From: Alphaproteobacteria bacterium
GTDB taxonomy: Bacteria > Pseudomonadota > Alphaproteobacteria > Sphingomonadales > Emcibacteraceae
Direction of reading: 5' to 3'
NCBI GenBank assembly: GCA_002401545.1
Contig: NVTJ01000010.1
Location: forward strand, 1 to 13,186
DNA length: 13,186 nucleotides
Shown here: positions 1 through 7,134 of the stretch, piece by piece
How positions within the stretch are numbered: the first letter of the stretch is position 1
Layout: the number at the start of each line of letters is the position of its first letter
Program-made: the position numbers and the translations under genes
Notes under the pieces: generated by a model
Database searches by the model: none
What the model was told of the DNA's origin: nothing
Seen by the model: only the letters and a program-made list of their open reading frames with translations

Positions 1-1262
1 GCCAGTCCTGCCATCACCATATTAATGACCATGGCCGTGGCTATCACGCCGCCCAGCAGCAGGCTCTCAAAATAAGCAAAGGACAACAAGCCGATAATAA
101 TGGCCAGAACAGCCCCATTCAGAACCGCTATGGCAAATTCCTTGCCAATCACTCGCCTGACGTTGCTCGGGGTCAGATCTTTAGTGGCAAGAGACCGCAC
201 AGTCACCGTCATTGTCTGGGTTCCGGCATTGCCGCCCATACTCGCTACGATCGGCATCAGAACGGCCAAAGCCACCATCTGTTCAATGGTTCCTTCGAAC
301 ATGACAATCACGGTGGAAGCCAATATTGCCGTTGCCAGATTAACCAAAAGCCATACAATACGGTTTTTGGACGCCTCAAAGATAGATTCTGTAATATCGG
401 TTTCCTGCACACCCGCCATGCGCAGAATATCTTCCTCGGCTTCCTCGTCAATCACATCCACCACGTCATCAACGGTGATCATGCCCAGCAGCCGGCCATC
501 TTCATCGACAACACCCATGGAGGTCAGATCATATTGCCGGAACATATGGGCGACCTCTTCCTGATCAATATCAACCGGCACAACTTTTGGATCCGTATCC
601 ATGATCTCACTGACAGGAACCGTCTCACGGGTACGGATAAGCCGACTGAGAGACACCATGCCAATGGGATGATGAAGCGGGTCAACAATGAAAATTTCAT
701 AAAATTCAGGCGGCAGTTCTTCTTCCGAGCGCAAAAACTCTATCACCTGCCCCGCAGTCCAGACCCCGGGAACAGTAATGACATTTTTCTGGACCATACG
801 GCCCGCACTGTCTTCAGGATAAGAAAGGCCCTCTTCTACCGCAAGCCTTTCCTCATCCGGCATGGCGGCAATGATCCGGTTGCGGTCTTCAAGGTCAATA
901 TCTTCAAGGATATCAACCGCATCATCACTTTCCAACTGACTGATGGCCTCGACCACATGATCGTCATCCATTTTTCTGATGACCTGATCAAGGGCTGTAT
1001 CTTCGAGTTCGGTCAGGACTTCCGGGTCCAGTTGCGGGCCGAAATAGGCGATGAGTTCGTTACGTTCATCCTCCCGAAGCTGTTCAAAGATACTGGCTAT
1101 ATCGGCGGAATGCAGGGGGCGGAGAAGGTAATCAAGTTGATCAGAATCATTTTGCCTCAGGGCATGGGAAACCTCCTCAATCAGTTCCACTGTGACTTCA
1201 AACACATCCTGATGCGGCGAAATTCTATTGTTATCTTTATCCGGAAGATCATGCGTTGCCAT
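1..1262 (-). CDS. mgtE: Magnesium transporter MgtE, 3' end cut by window edge
   Basis: Homodimeric inner-membrane Mg2+ channel whose cytoplasmic domains sense Mg2+ and close the pore. I translated the minus strand by hand: 420 codons are open from ATG at 1262 (MATHDLPDKDNN) to the edge. An acidic MgtE_N helical domain covers about residues 40-140 (SADIASIFEQLREDERNELI; later LESDDAVDILEDIDLEDRN). Two CBS domains follow (about 150-265), including TSMGVVDEDGRLLGMITVDD and the family-typical DVVDVIDEEAEEDI. The membrane domain starts near 300 and holds the signature MGGNAGTQT at 342-350. At least four hydrophobic helices are visible. MgtE proteins are about 450 residues, so only the last helix or so is missing. 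The ribosome site is weak (AAGGG about 6 bases before ATG). The gene lies 13 bases after the MBL-fold gene, so co-transcription is likely. No M-box riboswitch was seen in the short gap. Confidence 0.95.
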   Translation of the reverse strand, partial: MATHDLPDKDNNRISPHQDVFEVTVELIEEVSHALRQNDSDQLDYLLRPLHSADIASIFEQLREDERNELIAYFGPQLDPEVLTELEDTALDQVIRKMDDDHVVEAISQLESDDAVDILEDIDLEDRNRIIAAMPDEERLAVEEGLSYPEDSAGRMVQKNVITVPGVWTAGQVIEFLRSEEELPPEFYEIFIVDPLHHPIGMVSLSRLIRTRETVPVSEIMDTDPKVVPVDIDQEEVAHMFRQYDLTSMGVVDEDGRLLGMITVDDVVDVIDEEAEEDILRMAGVQETDITESIFEASKNRIVWLLVNLATAILASTVIVMFEGTIEQMVALAVLMPIVASMGGNAGTQTMTVTVRSLATKDLTPSNVRRVIGKEFAIAVLNGAVLAIIIGLLSFAYFESLLLGGVIATAMVINMVMAGL

Positions 1263-1275
1263 GCTGCACCCTTAA

Positions 1276-1950
1276 CTATTCAATGACAATGATTTGATTC
1301 TGCGTTGGTATAATGCACCCGGAACAGTCGGGAATAATATCATCTGCCTTATGGTGATAGATAATGATTTTTTTACTTTCCGGCAAGGCATCATTCATTT
1401 TTGCTTTGCGGAAAAACCAGGGTGTGATGAAAAGGGCATCAAGTTCCGGCAGATTTTTCAGGGCATCAAGTTCCTCGGTATCGCCGGTAAAGAATAAATG
1501 CCGCCCATCCCAATTCACCAGATAAGAATAATGTTCCGTGTTGGCATGTGTGGTTTTTTTCGGCATAACCATCATCGGCCCGAAAATGATCTCACGATCA
1601 AATTTAAGAATTTTATTTTGGGCCAGTTGTACAGTCACCTCTTCGGGGCCAATGATGCGCCAATTCTGTTCACTGAATAAAACAGGGTCAAAGTGATCTG
1701 CGTGTCTGTGGGTAATAAGGGACAGGACATTACCTGTGGTCCCCGGAAAATCAAACTCATATGTCATGGAATCATAGGCACCGGACTTATAGGGAAAATC
1801 TGTCAGAAGAATATTGTCGCCATCCGTTATACGAAAAGCTTCGTTACCAATAAATTCAGCCTCAAGCGGCTTTGCATGGGCCGCCGTAATGAAAATACCC
1901 GTTAGAAGAAATATTATTGTTGCGTATTTGAGCCTGTCCTTCATTTTCAT
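1276..1950 (-). CDS. Secreted metallo-beta-lactamase-fold hydrolase (UlaG-like)
   Basis: A predicted periplasmic metal-dependent hydrolase of unknown substrate. Counting from the ATG at 1950, residues 3-26 form a signal peptide (KDRLK, then hydrophobic TIIFLLTGIFIT, ending AHA before KP), so export and cleavage after residue 26 are likely. The metal motif HxHxDH is intact as HRHADH (81-86). Later candidate ligands are H135/H140 (TTHANTEHYSYL), D157 (FFTGDTEE) and H199/H200 (IIYHH), the order expected for the fold. A CxxC pair (DCSGC) near the C terminus could form a disulfide in the periplasm. The reading frame also opens at TTG 1954-1956, and a second ATG at 1944 has GGA 7 bases upstream, so the exact start is uncertain. 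The gene is followed by mgtE 13 bases later. The fold is well supported; the substrate cannot be told from sequence. Confidence 0.85.
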   Translation of the reverse strand: MKMKDRLKYATIIFLLTGIFITAAHAKPLEAEFIGNEAFRITDGDNILLTDFPYKSGAYDSMTYEFDFPGTTGNVLSLITHRHADHFDPVLFSEQNWRIIGPEEVTVQLAQNKILKFDREIIFGPMMVMPKKTTHANTEHYSYLVNWDGRHLFFTGDTEELDALKNLPELDALFITPWFFRKAKMNDALPESKKIIIYHHKADDIIPDCSGCIIPTQNQIIVIE

Positions 1951-2247
1951 ATCCAAATGTTGAATTATTCCCTGACCCTAGTTTACATAAAAAAAGCAGA
2001 ATGGACATCATAAATGCATTCTCCGCCCAGCTTACGGCATTTCGTCCTGTTCAAAGACCTTTTCACCGCAAATTATTTACTTTTCCGGATTATGCTGTTA
2101 CATTAGAGACATAAATATCACCTTACAACTCCAATCCTCCGTAGGGACGGCATTGGCAAGGCATCCGGCAAGACCACACAGCTTGTCATAGATGCCCTGC
2201 CTGCTGCCCGGATTTCCCGGCAATATTTTTAGTACCAAGAAGATACC

Positions 2248-2277
2248 TTGATTATCCACAGGGGACAAAGCTATATT
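2248..2277 (+). promoter_or_regulatory. Candidate sigma-70 promoter for the lytS-lytTR pair
   Basis: TTGATT at 2248-2253 (4 of 6 match to TTGACA) and TATATT at 2272-2277 (5 of 6 match to TATAAT) are 18 bases apart. This would start transcription near 2284, about 45 bases before the kinase start codon. It is seen by eye only, and AT-rich DNA produces such matches by chance. Confidence 0.35.
2252..2260 (+). promoter_or_regulatory. DnaA-box-like 9-mer in candidate promoter spacer
   Basis: TTATCCACA is a perfect match to the classical DnaA box TTATNCACA. It starts inside the candidate -35 element and runs into the spacer of the promoter upstream of the kinase gene. I saw only one copy in this gap and no AT-rich unwinding array, so it is not an origin. 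A regulatory role is possible but a chance match is about as likely. Confidence 0.25.
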
Positions 2278-2327
2278 CACAGGATAAAACAGGATGGAAT
2301 AATCGGACCAACATATTAAGGTATCTA

Positions 2328-3449
2328 TTGGATAAAAAACTAAAAAATCTGATTGAACATAAAGAAAAACTGTTCTGGAGCCTCCAAATTCTCGGCTGGT
2401 TCAGTTACTGTGCCGCCCGAACCCTTAATGCCTATGCCCTTGGCGAAAAACCGGAATTTATTTATGCTGTCATGATGGGCGTTATAGGCGGCTTCTGGAT
2501 TACAATCGGGCTGCGCCATATTTACCAGTATTTACGTCAATCCAGCCTGTCTTCCATAATGTTGTTCATCTCGACTATTCTTTGCATTGGCATAGGCTCC
2601 ATGCTGTTTTCGTTTGTTGAGGTATGGTCAATGAATCAGCTCTATGACCCGGACTGGACAATGCGGGGCCTCGGGTTCCTTTACCGGACGCTCTATGATA
2701 CTTTTGTCCTTATGGCCTGGAGCGGCCTATATTTTGTCATCAACTATCATTTCCAGCTGCAACAGCAAAAGGAAATGTATCTTGCGGCCACCGCCCAGGC
2801 CCACCAGGCCCAGCTTAAAATGCTGCGCTACCAGCTAAATCCGCATTTCCTCTTTAATACCCTCAACGCAATTTCCACGCTGGTGCTGGAGGAGAAAACC
2901 AGAGAAGCCAACGGTATGCTGACCAAGCTCAGTGCCTTCCTCCGGTTTAGTCTGGTAAGCCAGCCCATGCAGAAAACCACATTGGAAGAAGAAATTTATG
3001 CCCTGTCCCTTTATCTTGATATTGAGAAAATACGGTTCCAGGAACGCCTGAAAATAGTCATCAGCATATCGGAAGAAGCAAGAACAGCCTTGATACCGAA
3101 TCTTCTACTGCAACCTTTGGTGGAAAATTCAATTAAATATGCTATTAATCCCAAAATTGAGGGCGGAACCATCACTATCAAGGCCATTATCAAGGATGGA
3201 AAACTTAATCTTACGCTATCGGATGACGGCCCCGGTTTCAATAACAACAAATCCAAAATAATCAGTCAGCAGTCGAGTGGTGTCGGCATCGCCAATACCA
3301 GGGAAAGACTGGACAAGCTGTATCCCCATGAGAGCAGCTTCAGCATTACCAGCCGCAAATCAAAGGGTGTTACCATTCAAATCACCCTGCCTTGTGAGTA
3401 TAATACAGGCAGACAGCCCGAGGAAGCATATGCGGAGGGCGTACAATGA
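2328..3449 (+). CDS. LytS/YehU-type sensor histidine kinase
   Basis: A membrane sensor kinase expected to phosphorylate the response regulator encoded immediately downstream. Of 373 residues, four hydrophobic segments fill the N-terminal part (about 16-38, 44-66, 74-98, 116-140), with no obvious extracellular sensor domain. A short helical linker then leads into the His_kinase domain (PF06580 type) with its H-box NPHFLFNTLNAIS and phospho-accepting H173. The ATP-binding domain shows the N-box LVENSIKYAI (N267), the G1 box DDGPGF (299-304) and the G2 motif GVGIANTRERL (318-328). All catalytic motifs look intact. The start is TTG at 2328, supported by AAGG six bases upstream and by the absence of any ATG before residue 49. 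The end overlaps the next gene by ATGA. The stimulus is unknown. Confidence 0.93.
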   Translation: MDKKLKNLIEHKEKLFWSLQILGWFSYCAARTLNAYALGEKPEFIYAVMMGVIGGFWITIGLRHIYQYLRQSSLSSIMLFISTILCIGIGSMLFSFVEVWSMNQLYDPDWTMRGLGFLYRTLYDTFVLMAWSGLYFVINYHFQLQQQKEMYLAATAQAHQAQLKMLRYQLNPHFLFNTLNAISTLVLEEKTREANGMLTKLSAFLRFSLVSQPMQKTTLEEEIYALSLYLDIEKIRFQERLKIVISISEEARTALIPNLLLQPLVENSIKYAINPKIEGGTITIKAIIKDGKLNLTLSDDGPGFNNNKSKIISQQSSGVGIANTRERLDKLYPHESSFSITSRKSKGVTIQITLPCEYNTGRQPEEAYAEGVQ

Positions 3450-4261
3450 CAGGTAAAAAAATCAGAACCCTGCTGGTGGATGATGAACCCCTTGCCCTGC
3501 GTGGCCTGGAAGTGAGGTTAAAGGCATATGATGATATCGACATCATCGGCACCTGTGCCAATGGCCGCGAAGCCATCAAAAAAATACGCGCTGAACGCCC
3601 GGCCCTAGTTTTTCTCGATATTCAGATGCCGGGTTTTGACGGTTTTACCGTGGTCAAGGCATTGGCCAAAGAAGAAATGCCGCTGATTATTTTTGCCACT
3701 GCATTTGACCAATATGCCATCAAGGCCTTTGAAACCCATGCTCAGGACTATCTGTTAAAACCCATTGATGATGACCGTCTGAAAGAAGCCATCATCAAGA
3801 TCCGCCGTTTAATTCAGGAACGGATCACCATTGAGCAGAATGCGAAGCTTATTGATCTGATCATATCCATGGACAACCCGCCAACCCTTAAATTATCGCA
3901 AATAATAAGTTCGCAGGACATAACATTGGAAAATAATTATGAATCCTACCTGCATATAAAGGATCGCGGACAAATAACCCGGGTGAGCATAGCCACTGTT
4001 GAATGGATTGATGCGGCGGGCGATTATATGTGCCTGCATACGCAGGACAAAACCCATATCCTGAGGGAAACCATGAAGAATATGGAAAAAAGACTGGACC
4101 CGGAATTATTCCAGCGAATTCATCGCTCAACAATTGTCAATATTTCCAAGATTACCACACTTCAACCAACCAGTGGCGGTAAATATCAAATTACCCTGGA
4201 AAGTGGTGCTGAACTCAAGGTCAGCCGTAATTACCGGAACGTTCTGGCCAGATTTCTTTAA
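3446..4261 (+). CDS. LytTR-family response regulator transcription factor
   Basis: A cytoplasmic two-component regulator of 271 residues. The receiver domain (about 6-120) has the acidic pair D12/D13 (VDDEP), phospho-acceptor D58 in FLDIQMPG, the switch residue T85 (ATAFD) and K105 (LLKPID), all as expected for an active receiver. The LytTR DNA-binding domain covers about 165-271 (VEWIDAAGDYMCLHT; FQRIHRSTIVNI; ending VSRNYRNVLARFL). The start is firm: ATG at 3446 overlaps the kinase stop, with a strong GGAGGG six bases upstream. Co-transcription and translational coupling with the kinase are therefore likely, and the two should form one signalling pair. I found no convincing paired LytTR binding site in the nearby gaps, so its targets are not evident. 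The stop lies 22 bases from the stop of the convergent gene. Confidence 0.94.
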   Translation: MTGKKIRTLLVDDEPLALRGLEVRLKAYDDIDIIGTCANGREAIKKIRAERPALVFLDIQMPGFDGFTVVKALAKEEMPLIIFATAFDQYAIKAFETHAQDYLLKPIDDDRLKEAIIKIRRLIQERITIEQNAKLIDLIISMDNPPTLKLSQIISSQDITLENNYESYLHIKDRGQITRVSIATVEWIDAAGDYMCLHTQDKTHILRETMKNMEKRLDPELFQRIHRSTIVNISKITTLQPTSGGKYQITLESGAELKVSRNYRNVLARFL

Positions 4262-4283
4262 AATTACTGTAGAGTTTTTCTGT

Positions 4284-5867
4284 TCACATATCCGGAAGTT
4301 TACCGATCCTGTCCTTGTTGAGTTTTTGCAGTTTAAGCATGGCCAATTTAAGTTTATCCCCATTGCCACTTCCGCTATCTGCGCGGTTTTGCTGAAGATT
4401 CTTAAGCATGATGTCCAATTCAGTGGATAATGATATGAATCGCTCCAAAAGCATGCCTGATGCATTGGAAATCGTCCCAAGGTCCTTTGCGCTACTGTGC
4501 AGGTCTTTCAGAATACTGTTCTTGTCATTGACCGCCTTGTCCAGGGTCTTGTGCTTTTCCTCAAGTTTATTCAGGCTATTTTCCATAAATTTGCCAAGGC
4601 GCCCATAGGTTCCTTCAACCTCTGCTGCCAGCATGGATATTATTTTCTCACTGCCTTTTTGTGTCATTTTTTCATTATTATTCAAGACCTTCTGCATATC
4701 CGCGAGATGTTTGCTGATAGCAATCGTCTGTTTATCCATTTGCTTGCCAAACAACATATTAATATCCGTAAACTGCTTTTTCATTTGATCCGCCGCGTGG
4801 GCCGCATCTTTCAGTATCTTACTCAGATTTGCCATATCTGTTTGTGATTTGCTTGCCATATTATCAGTAAAACCGGAAAGGGTTTCTGACAGGATATTAT
4901 CCAGCTTCTTCTCCTGTTCCACCGTCAGCGCTTTAACCGCCTGGGAGATTTCTTTCATGGGTTTGGCAAGACTGTGGTTCAATATACTGCCAAACTTCTG
5001 TGACATTGCATTGCCGGCAAGATGCTCCTGGATGGTGCCCATATCCTGCTGCCACATATTCTGATGGAATAAATTATTTATCATCCTGGTTAGAACGCGC
5101 GCATTTTGCGATAAAAGCAGGCCAATCAAATGACCAAGCCCTGCCATAATTACCGCTGCAATCAGCAAATATAAAAAAGCGACCAGTCCCGTCTGCACCA
5201 CAGAAAACTGGGTAACATCCTCTTTTCCCTGCACAAGGGAAAATGAAACCATGGATATCCCCAGGCAAACCACACCGGCGCCAACCATTACCCGGGAGAA
5301 TGCCGTAAAGAAGCCCAATAACAGATGATCTGTCACCAGACTGTCCACATTAAAGATTACCTCTGCCGGGGCTGTGGCCCTGACAGGGGCAATGGTAAGT
5401 TTCTGAGATTTGCCAGAGCTGAGGGCTTTCTTTATGATACGTGTATTTTTAAGGGATTCTGCTTTAACCTCCTCTTCCGGCCCCTGAATAAGATAGGGGC
5501 TGTATGATGTGGCAAGTCGCCCGATAAATCCCAAAGTCTTTAGCTGCGATAAAAAGGATTTCTTATCCGTTCGTCTGGTTTCATTGGTGGCCAGGGGTAA
5601 TTCTTCTATTATACGCTCGGCAGCGTGTATGTGATACCAAACATAGGAAACCGGAAAAATCAGATATAACAGGAAAAACGAAAGCCCAAACAGGCTGATA
5701 AAACCGGCAAAGGCCACAAGATCACTATTATGCAGCAAACGGGCAAATTCCCGTGGCAACTTTTGCGAAATTACCAGCTCCACCCATTCCGGCAATGAAG
5801 GATAAAAAACATACGCCAATACCAGCGAAATTAAACCCAAAATGGAAAATATCAGTTTTCTCGACAC
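4284..5867 (-). CDS. Four-helix membrane protein with long coiled-coil-like tail, MotA/ZorA-like layout
   Basis: Not recognised as a named family. Counting from GTG at 5867, hydrophobic segments lie at about 5-22, 51-77, 187-211 and 223-253, with a charged loop of about 105 residues between the second and third. A tail from about 254 to 527 is rich in K, E, Q, N, L and M and reads as long amphipathic helices. Two helices, a cytoplasmic loop, two helices and a cytoplasmic tail is the layout of MotA and of ZorA-type proton-channel subunits. The stretch NVDSLVTDHLLLGFFTAF (173-190) before helix 3 also resembles that superfamily. However, the usual GLLGT-type motif in helix 3 is replaced by VGAGVVCLGISMV, and no TolR/MotB/ZorB partner is in the window. 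GTG at 5867 has AAGAGG nine bases upstream; GTG at 5876 is in frame but too close to that site. The gene converges on the regulator. Confidence 0.75.
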   Translation of the reverse strand: MSRKLIFSILGLISLVLAYVFYPSLPEWVELVISQKLPREFARLLHNSDLVAFAGFISLFGLSFFLLYLIFPVSYVWYHIHAAERIIEELPLATNETRRTDKKSFLSQLKTLGFIGRLATSYSPYLIQGPEEEVKAESLKNTRIIKKALSSGKSQKLTIAPVRATAPAEVIFNVDSLVTDHLLLGFFTAFSRVMVGAGVVCLGISMVSFSLVQGKEDVTQFSVVQTGLVAFLYLLIAAVIMAGLGHLIGLLLSQNARVLTRMINNLFHQNMWQQDMGTIQEHLAGNAMSQKFGSILNHSLAKPMKEISQAVKALTVEQEKKLDNILSETLSGFTDNMASKSQTDMANLSKILKDAAHAADQMKKQFTDINMLFGKQMDKQTIAISKHLADMQKVLNNNEKMTQKGSEKIISMLAAEVEGTYGRLGKFMENSLNKLEEKHKTLDKAVNDKNSILKDLHSSAKDLGTISNASGMLLERFISLSTELDIMLKNLQQNRADSGSGNGDKLKLAMLKLQKLNKDRIGKLPDM

Positions 5868-5979
5868 GATGTACACCCTCTTGATTATGGCATTTCATGA
5901 ATAAATGCGTAAATTTGTTTTATTTTAGCAAATTAAAGATAATATGCCACTATCGACGATGTAAATTCAAAAGAAAAAA
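5868..5979. promoter_or_regulatory. Divergent promoter region with AATTTG/CAAATT dyad
   Basis: About 110 AT-rich bases separate two divergent genes. For the plus strand, TTGTTT (5915-5920) and GATAAT (5938-5943) are 17 bases apart and would start transcription near 5950. For the minus strand, an extended -10 (TGCTAAAAT, complement of 5922-5930) is visible. Both overlap a perfect inverted repeat, AATTTG at 5912-5917 and CAAATT at 5929-5934 with 11 bases between, which could be an operator. All were found by eye and none is proven. Confidence 0.35.
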
Positions 5980-7134
5980 ATGACAAATTCGACAAAACTG
6001 TCCACGGGAAAGCATATACCTCATATTTTCCATGTAATTCCGTCATTTGCCCACGGCGGGGTTCCTATCCGTATTGCCACTTTAATCAATTATTTTGGAT
6101 CCCGGTCCCGCCACACATTGTTATCTACCGACAATATTTATACCTGTGTCTCACGCCTGAATGAAGATGTAAACTTTGAAATTCCCCACATTGGTGATGC
6201 GGGTAACGGCAATATCCTCAAACGCATATGGCATTACCGTAAAATACTGAAGCATATGAAACCTGATCTGCTTCTGACCTATAACTGGGGTTCCACGGAA
6301 TGGGCGCTGGCAAACAGCATAAAGCCAATATGCCGCCATATTCATCTGGAAAGCGGATTCGGTCCGGAGGAAGCGCTGGCCACCATTCCCCGGCGCAATT
6401 ACTTTCGCCGCCTTGCCCTGAGAAATATCTCGGCAATCGTCGTCCCGTCACAGACACTTGTGGCCATATGCCGATCAGACTGGAAAATTCCAGCTCATAA
6501 AATTCGCTATATACCAAACGGTGTTGACTGTGCCTTATATGCTTCCGCGCCGCAAAAAGGCATTATCCCGCATTTTATCAAACAGGGCGATGAAGTCGTC
6601 ATTGGCACCATGACGCCCCTAAGACCGGAGAAAAACCTGCCGCGCCTGATTAAATCCTTCCATAATCTCATACAGTCCTGTCCTGAACATAAATTCAGCC
6701 TGATTATCATGGGCGAAGGGAATGACCGTCAAATGCTTGAAAAACTGATCACCGGTTTTGATCTTGGCAATAGCGTATATCTTCCCGGCCATATTGAGGA
6801 CCCTGCTCGTGCTTTGGGATTTCTCGATATTTATGCCATATCATCGGATACCGAACAGATGCCCAATGCCCTGAATCAGGCCATGGCGGCAGGCCTGCCC
6901 ATCGTCGGACTGGATGTGGGAGATGTCAAATTCATGATGCACAACCAGAATAAACCCTTCATCGTGCCATCCGGTGATGACGATGCCTTTACCAAAGCCC
7001 TGAAAAAAATGGCCACCGATAAAGATTTAAGAAACCGGATCGGTCAGATAAACACGCAACATGTGAGAGATAATTTTGACCAGAGCCGCATGTTCAGAGC
7101 CTATGGTGAAGTCTGGGACGTTAATCCTCTTTAA
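5980..7134 (+). CDS. GT4-family glycosyltransferase (GT-B fold)
   Basis: A predicted cytoplasmic retaining sugar transferase of 384 residues, probably acting in polysaccharide assembly. The N-terminal Rossmann domain opens with HIFHVIPSFAHGGVPIRIA, including the glycine pair that follows beta-1 in GT4 enzymes; TYNWGSTEWALAN and HLESGFGPEEA follow. The linker VVPSQ and IPNGVD are typical of GT4. The C-terminal donor domain has IGTMTPLRPEKN, MGEGNDRQMLE, LPGHIED and SSDTEQMPNALNQAMAAG. In the EX7E donor motif the first glutamate is E292, but the second position is Q300 rather than E, so donor binding may differ. ATG at 5980 is preceded only by a weak AAGA-type ribosome site. It stands alone on the plus strand, and its end overlaps the opposing glycosyltransferase by 14 bases. 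Being next to the exosortase-type operon suggests a shared glycan pathway. The acceptor and donor sugars are unknown. Confidence 0.9.
   Translation: MTNSTKLSTGKHIPHIFHVIPSFAHGGVPIRIATLINYFGSRSRHTLLSTDNIYTCVSRLNEDVNFEIPHIGDAGNGNILKRIWHYRKILKHMKPDLLLTYNWGSTEWALANSIKPICRHIHLESGFGPEEALATIPRRNYFRRLALRNISAIVVPSQTLVAICRSDWKIPAHKIRYIPNGVDCALYASAPQKGIIPHFIKQGDEVVIGTMTPLRPEKNLPRLIKSFHNLIQSCPEHKFSLIIMGEGNDRQMLEKLITGFDLGNSVYLPGHIEDPARALGFLDIYAISSDTEQMPNALNQAMAAGLPIVGLDVGDVKFMMHNQNKPFIVPSGDDDAFTKALKKMATDKDLRNRIGQINTQHVRDNFDQSRMFRAYGEVWDVNPL

Larger units (their letters stand above)
1951..2327. other. Gene-poor intergenic region between divergent transcripts
   Basis: About 375 bases separate the minus-strand MBL/mgtE pair from the plus-strand kinase gene. 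I see no convincing gene, RNA or terminator. A 60-codon minus-strand frame (2098-2280) has no recognisable domain and no good ribosome site. On the plus strand a short frame, 2110-2232, ends in a stretch that reads like protein (RRDGIGKASGKTTQLVID); it has no ATG and could be a gene remnant or chance. The right end holds a candidate promoter and a DnaA-box-like 9-mer, listed separately. Confidence 0.6.

Noticed and set aside
534..1286. 250-codon plus-strand frame opposite mgtE
   Set aside because: It is antisense to a clear MgtE coding frame and its translation shows no recognisable domain.
2154..2170. TGGCAAG...GGC resembling a sigma-54 -24/-12 promoter
   Set aside because: The spacing between GG and GC is 11, not 10, and no PrsR target gene follows.
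2098..2280. 60-codon minus-strand frame in the intergenic gap
   Set aside because: No ribosome site, no domain and no neighbour support; the composition looks like non-coding DNA.
4234..4247. Near-palindrome CCGGAACGTTCTGG at the end of the LytTR gene as a terminator
   Set aside because: It has no loop and only a short T-rich tail, and it encodes conserved LytTR residues (YRNVLAR).
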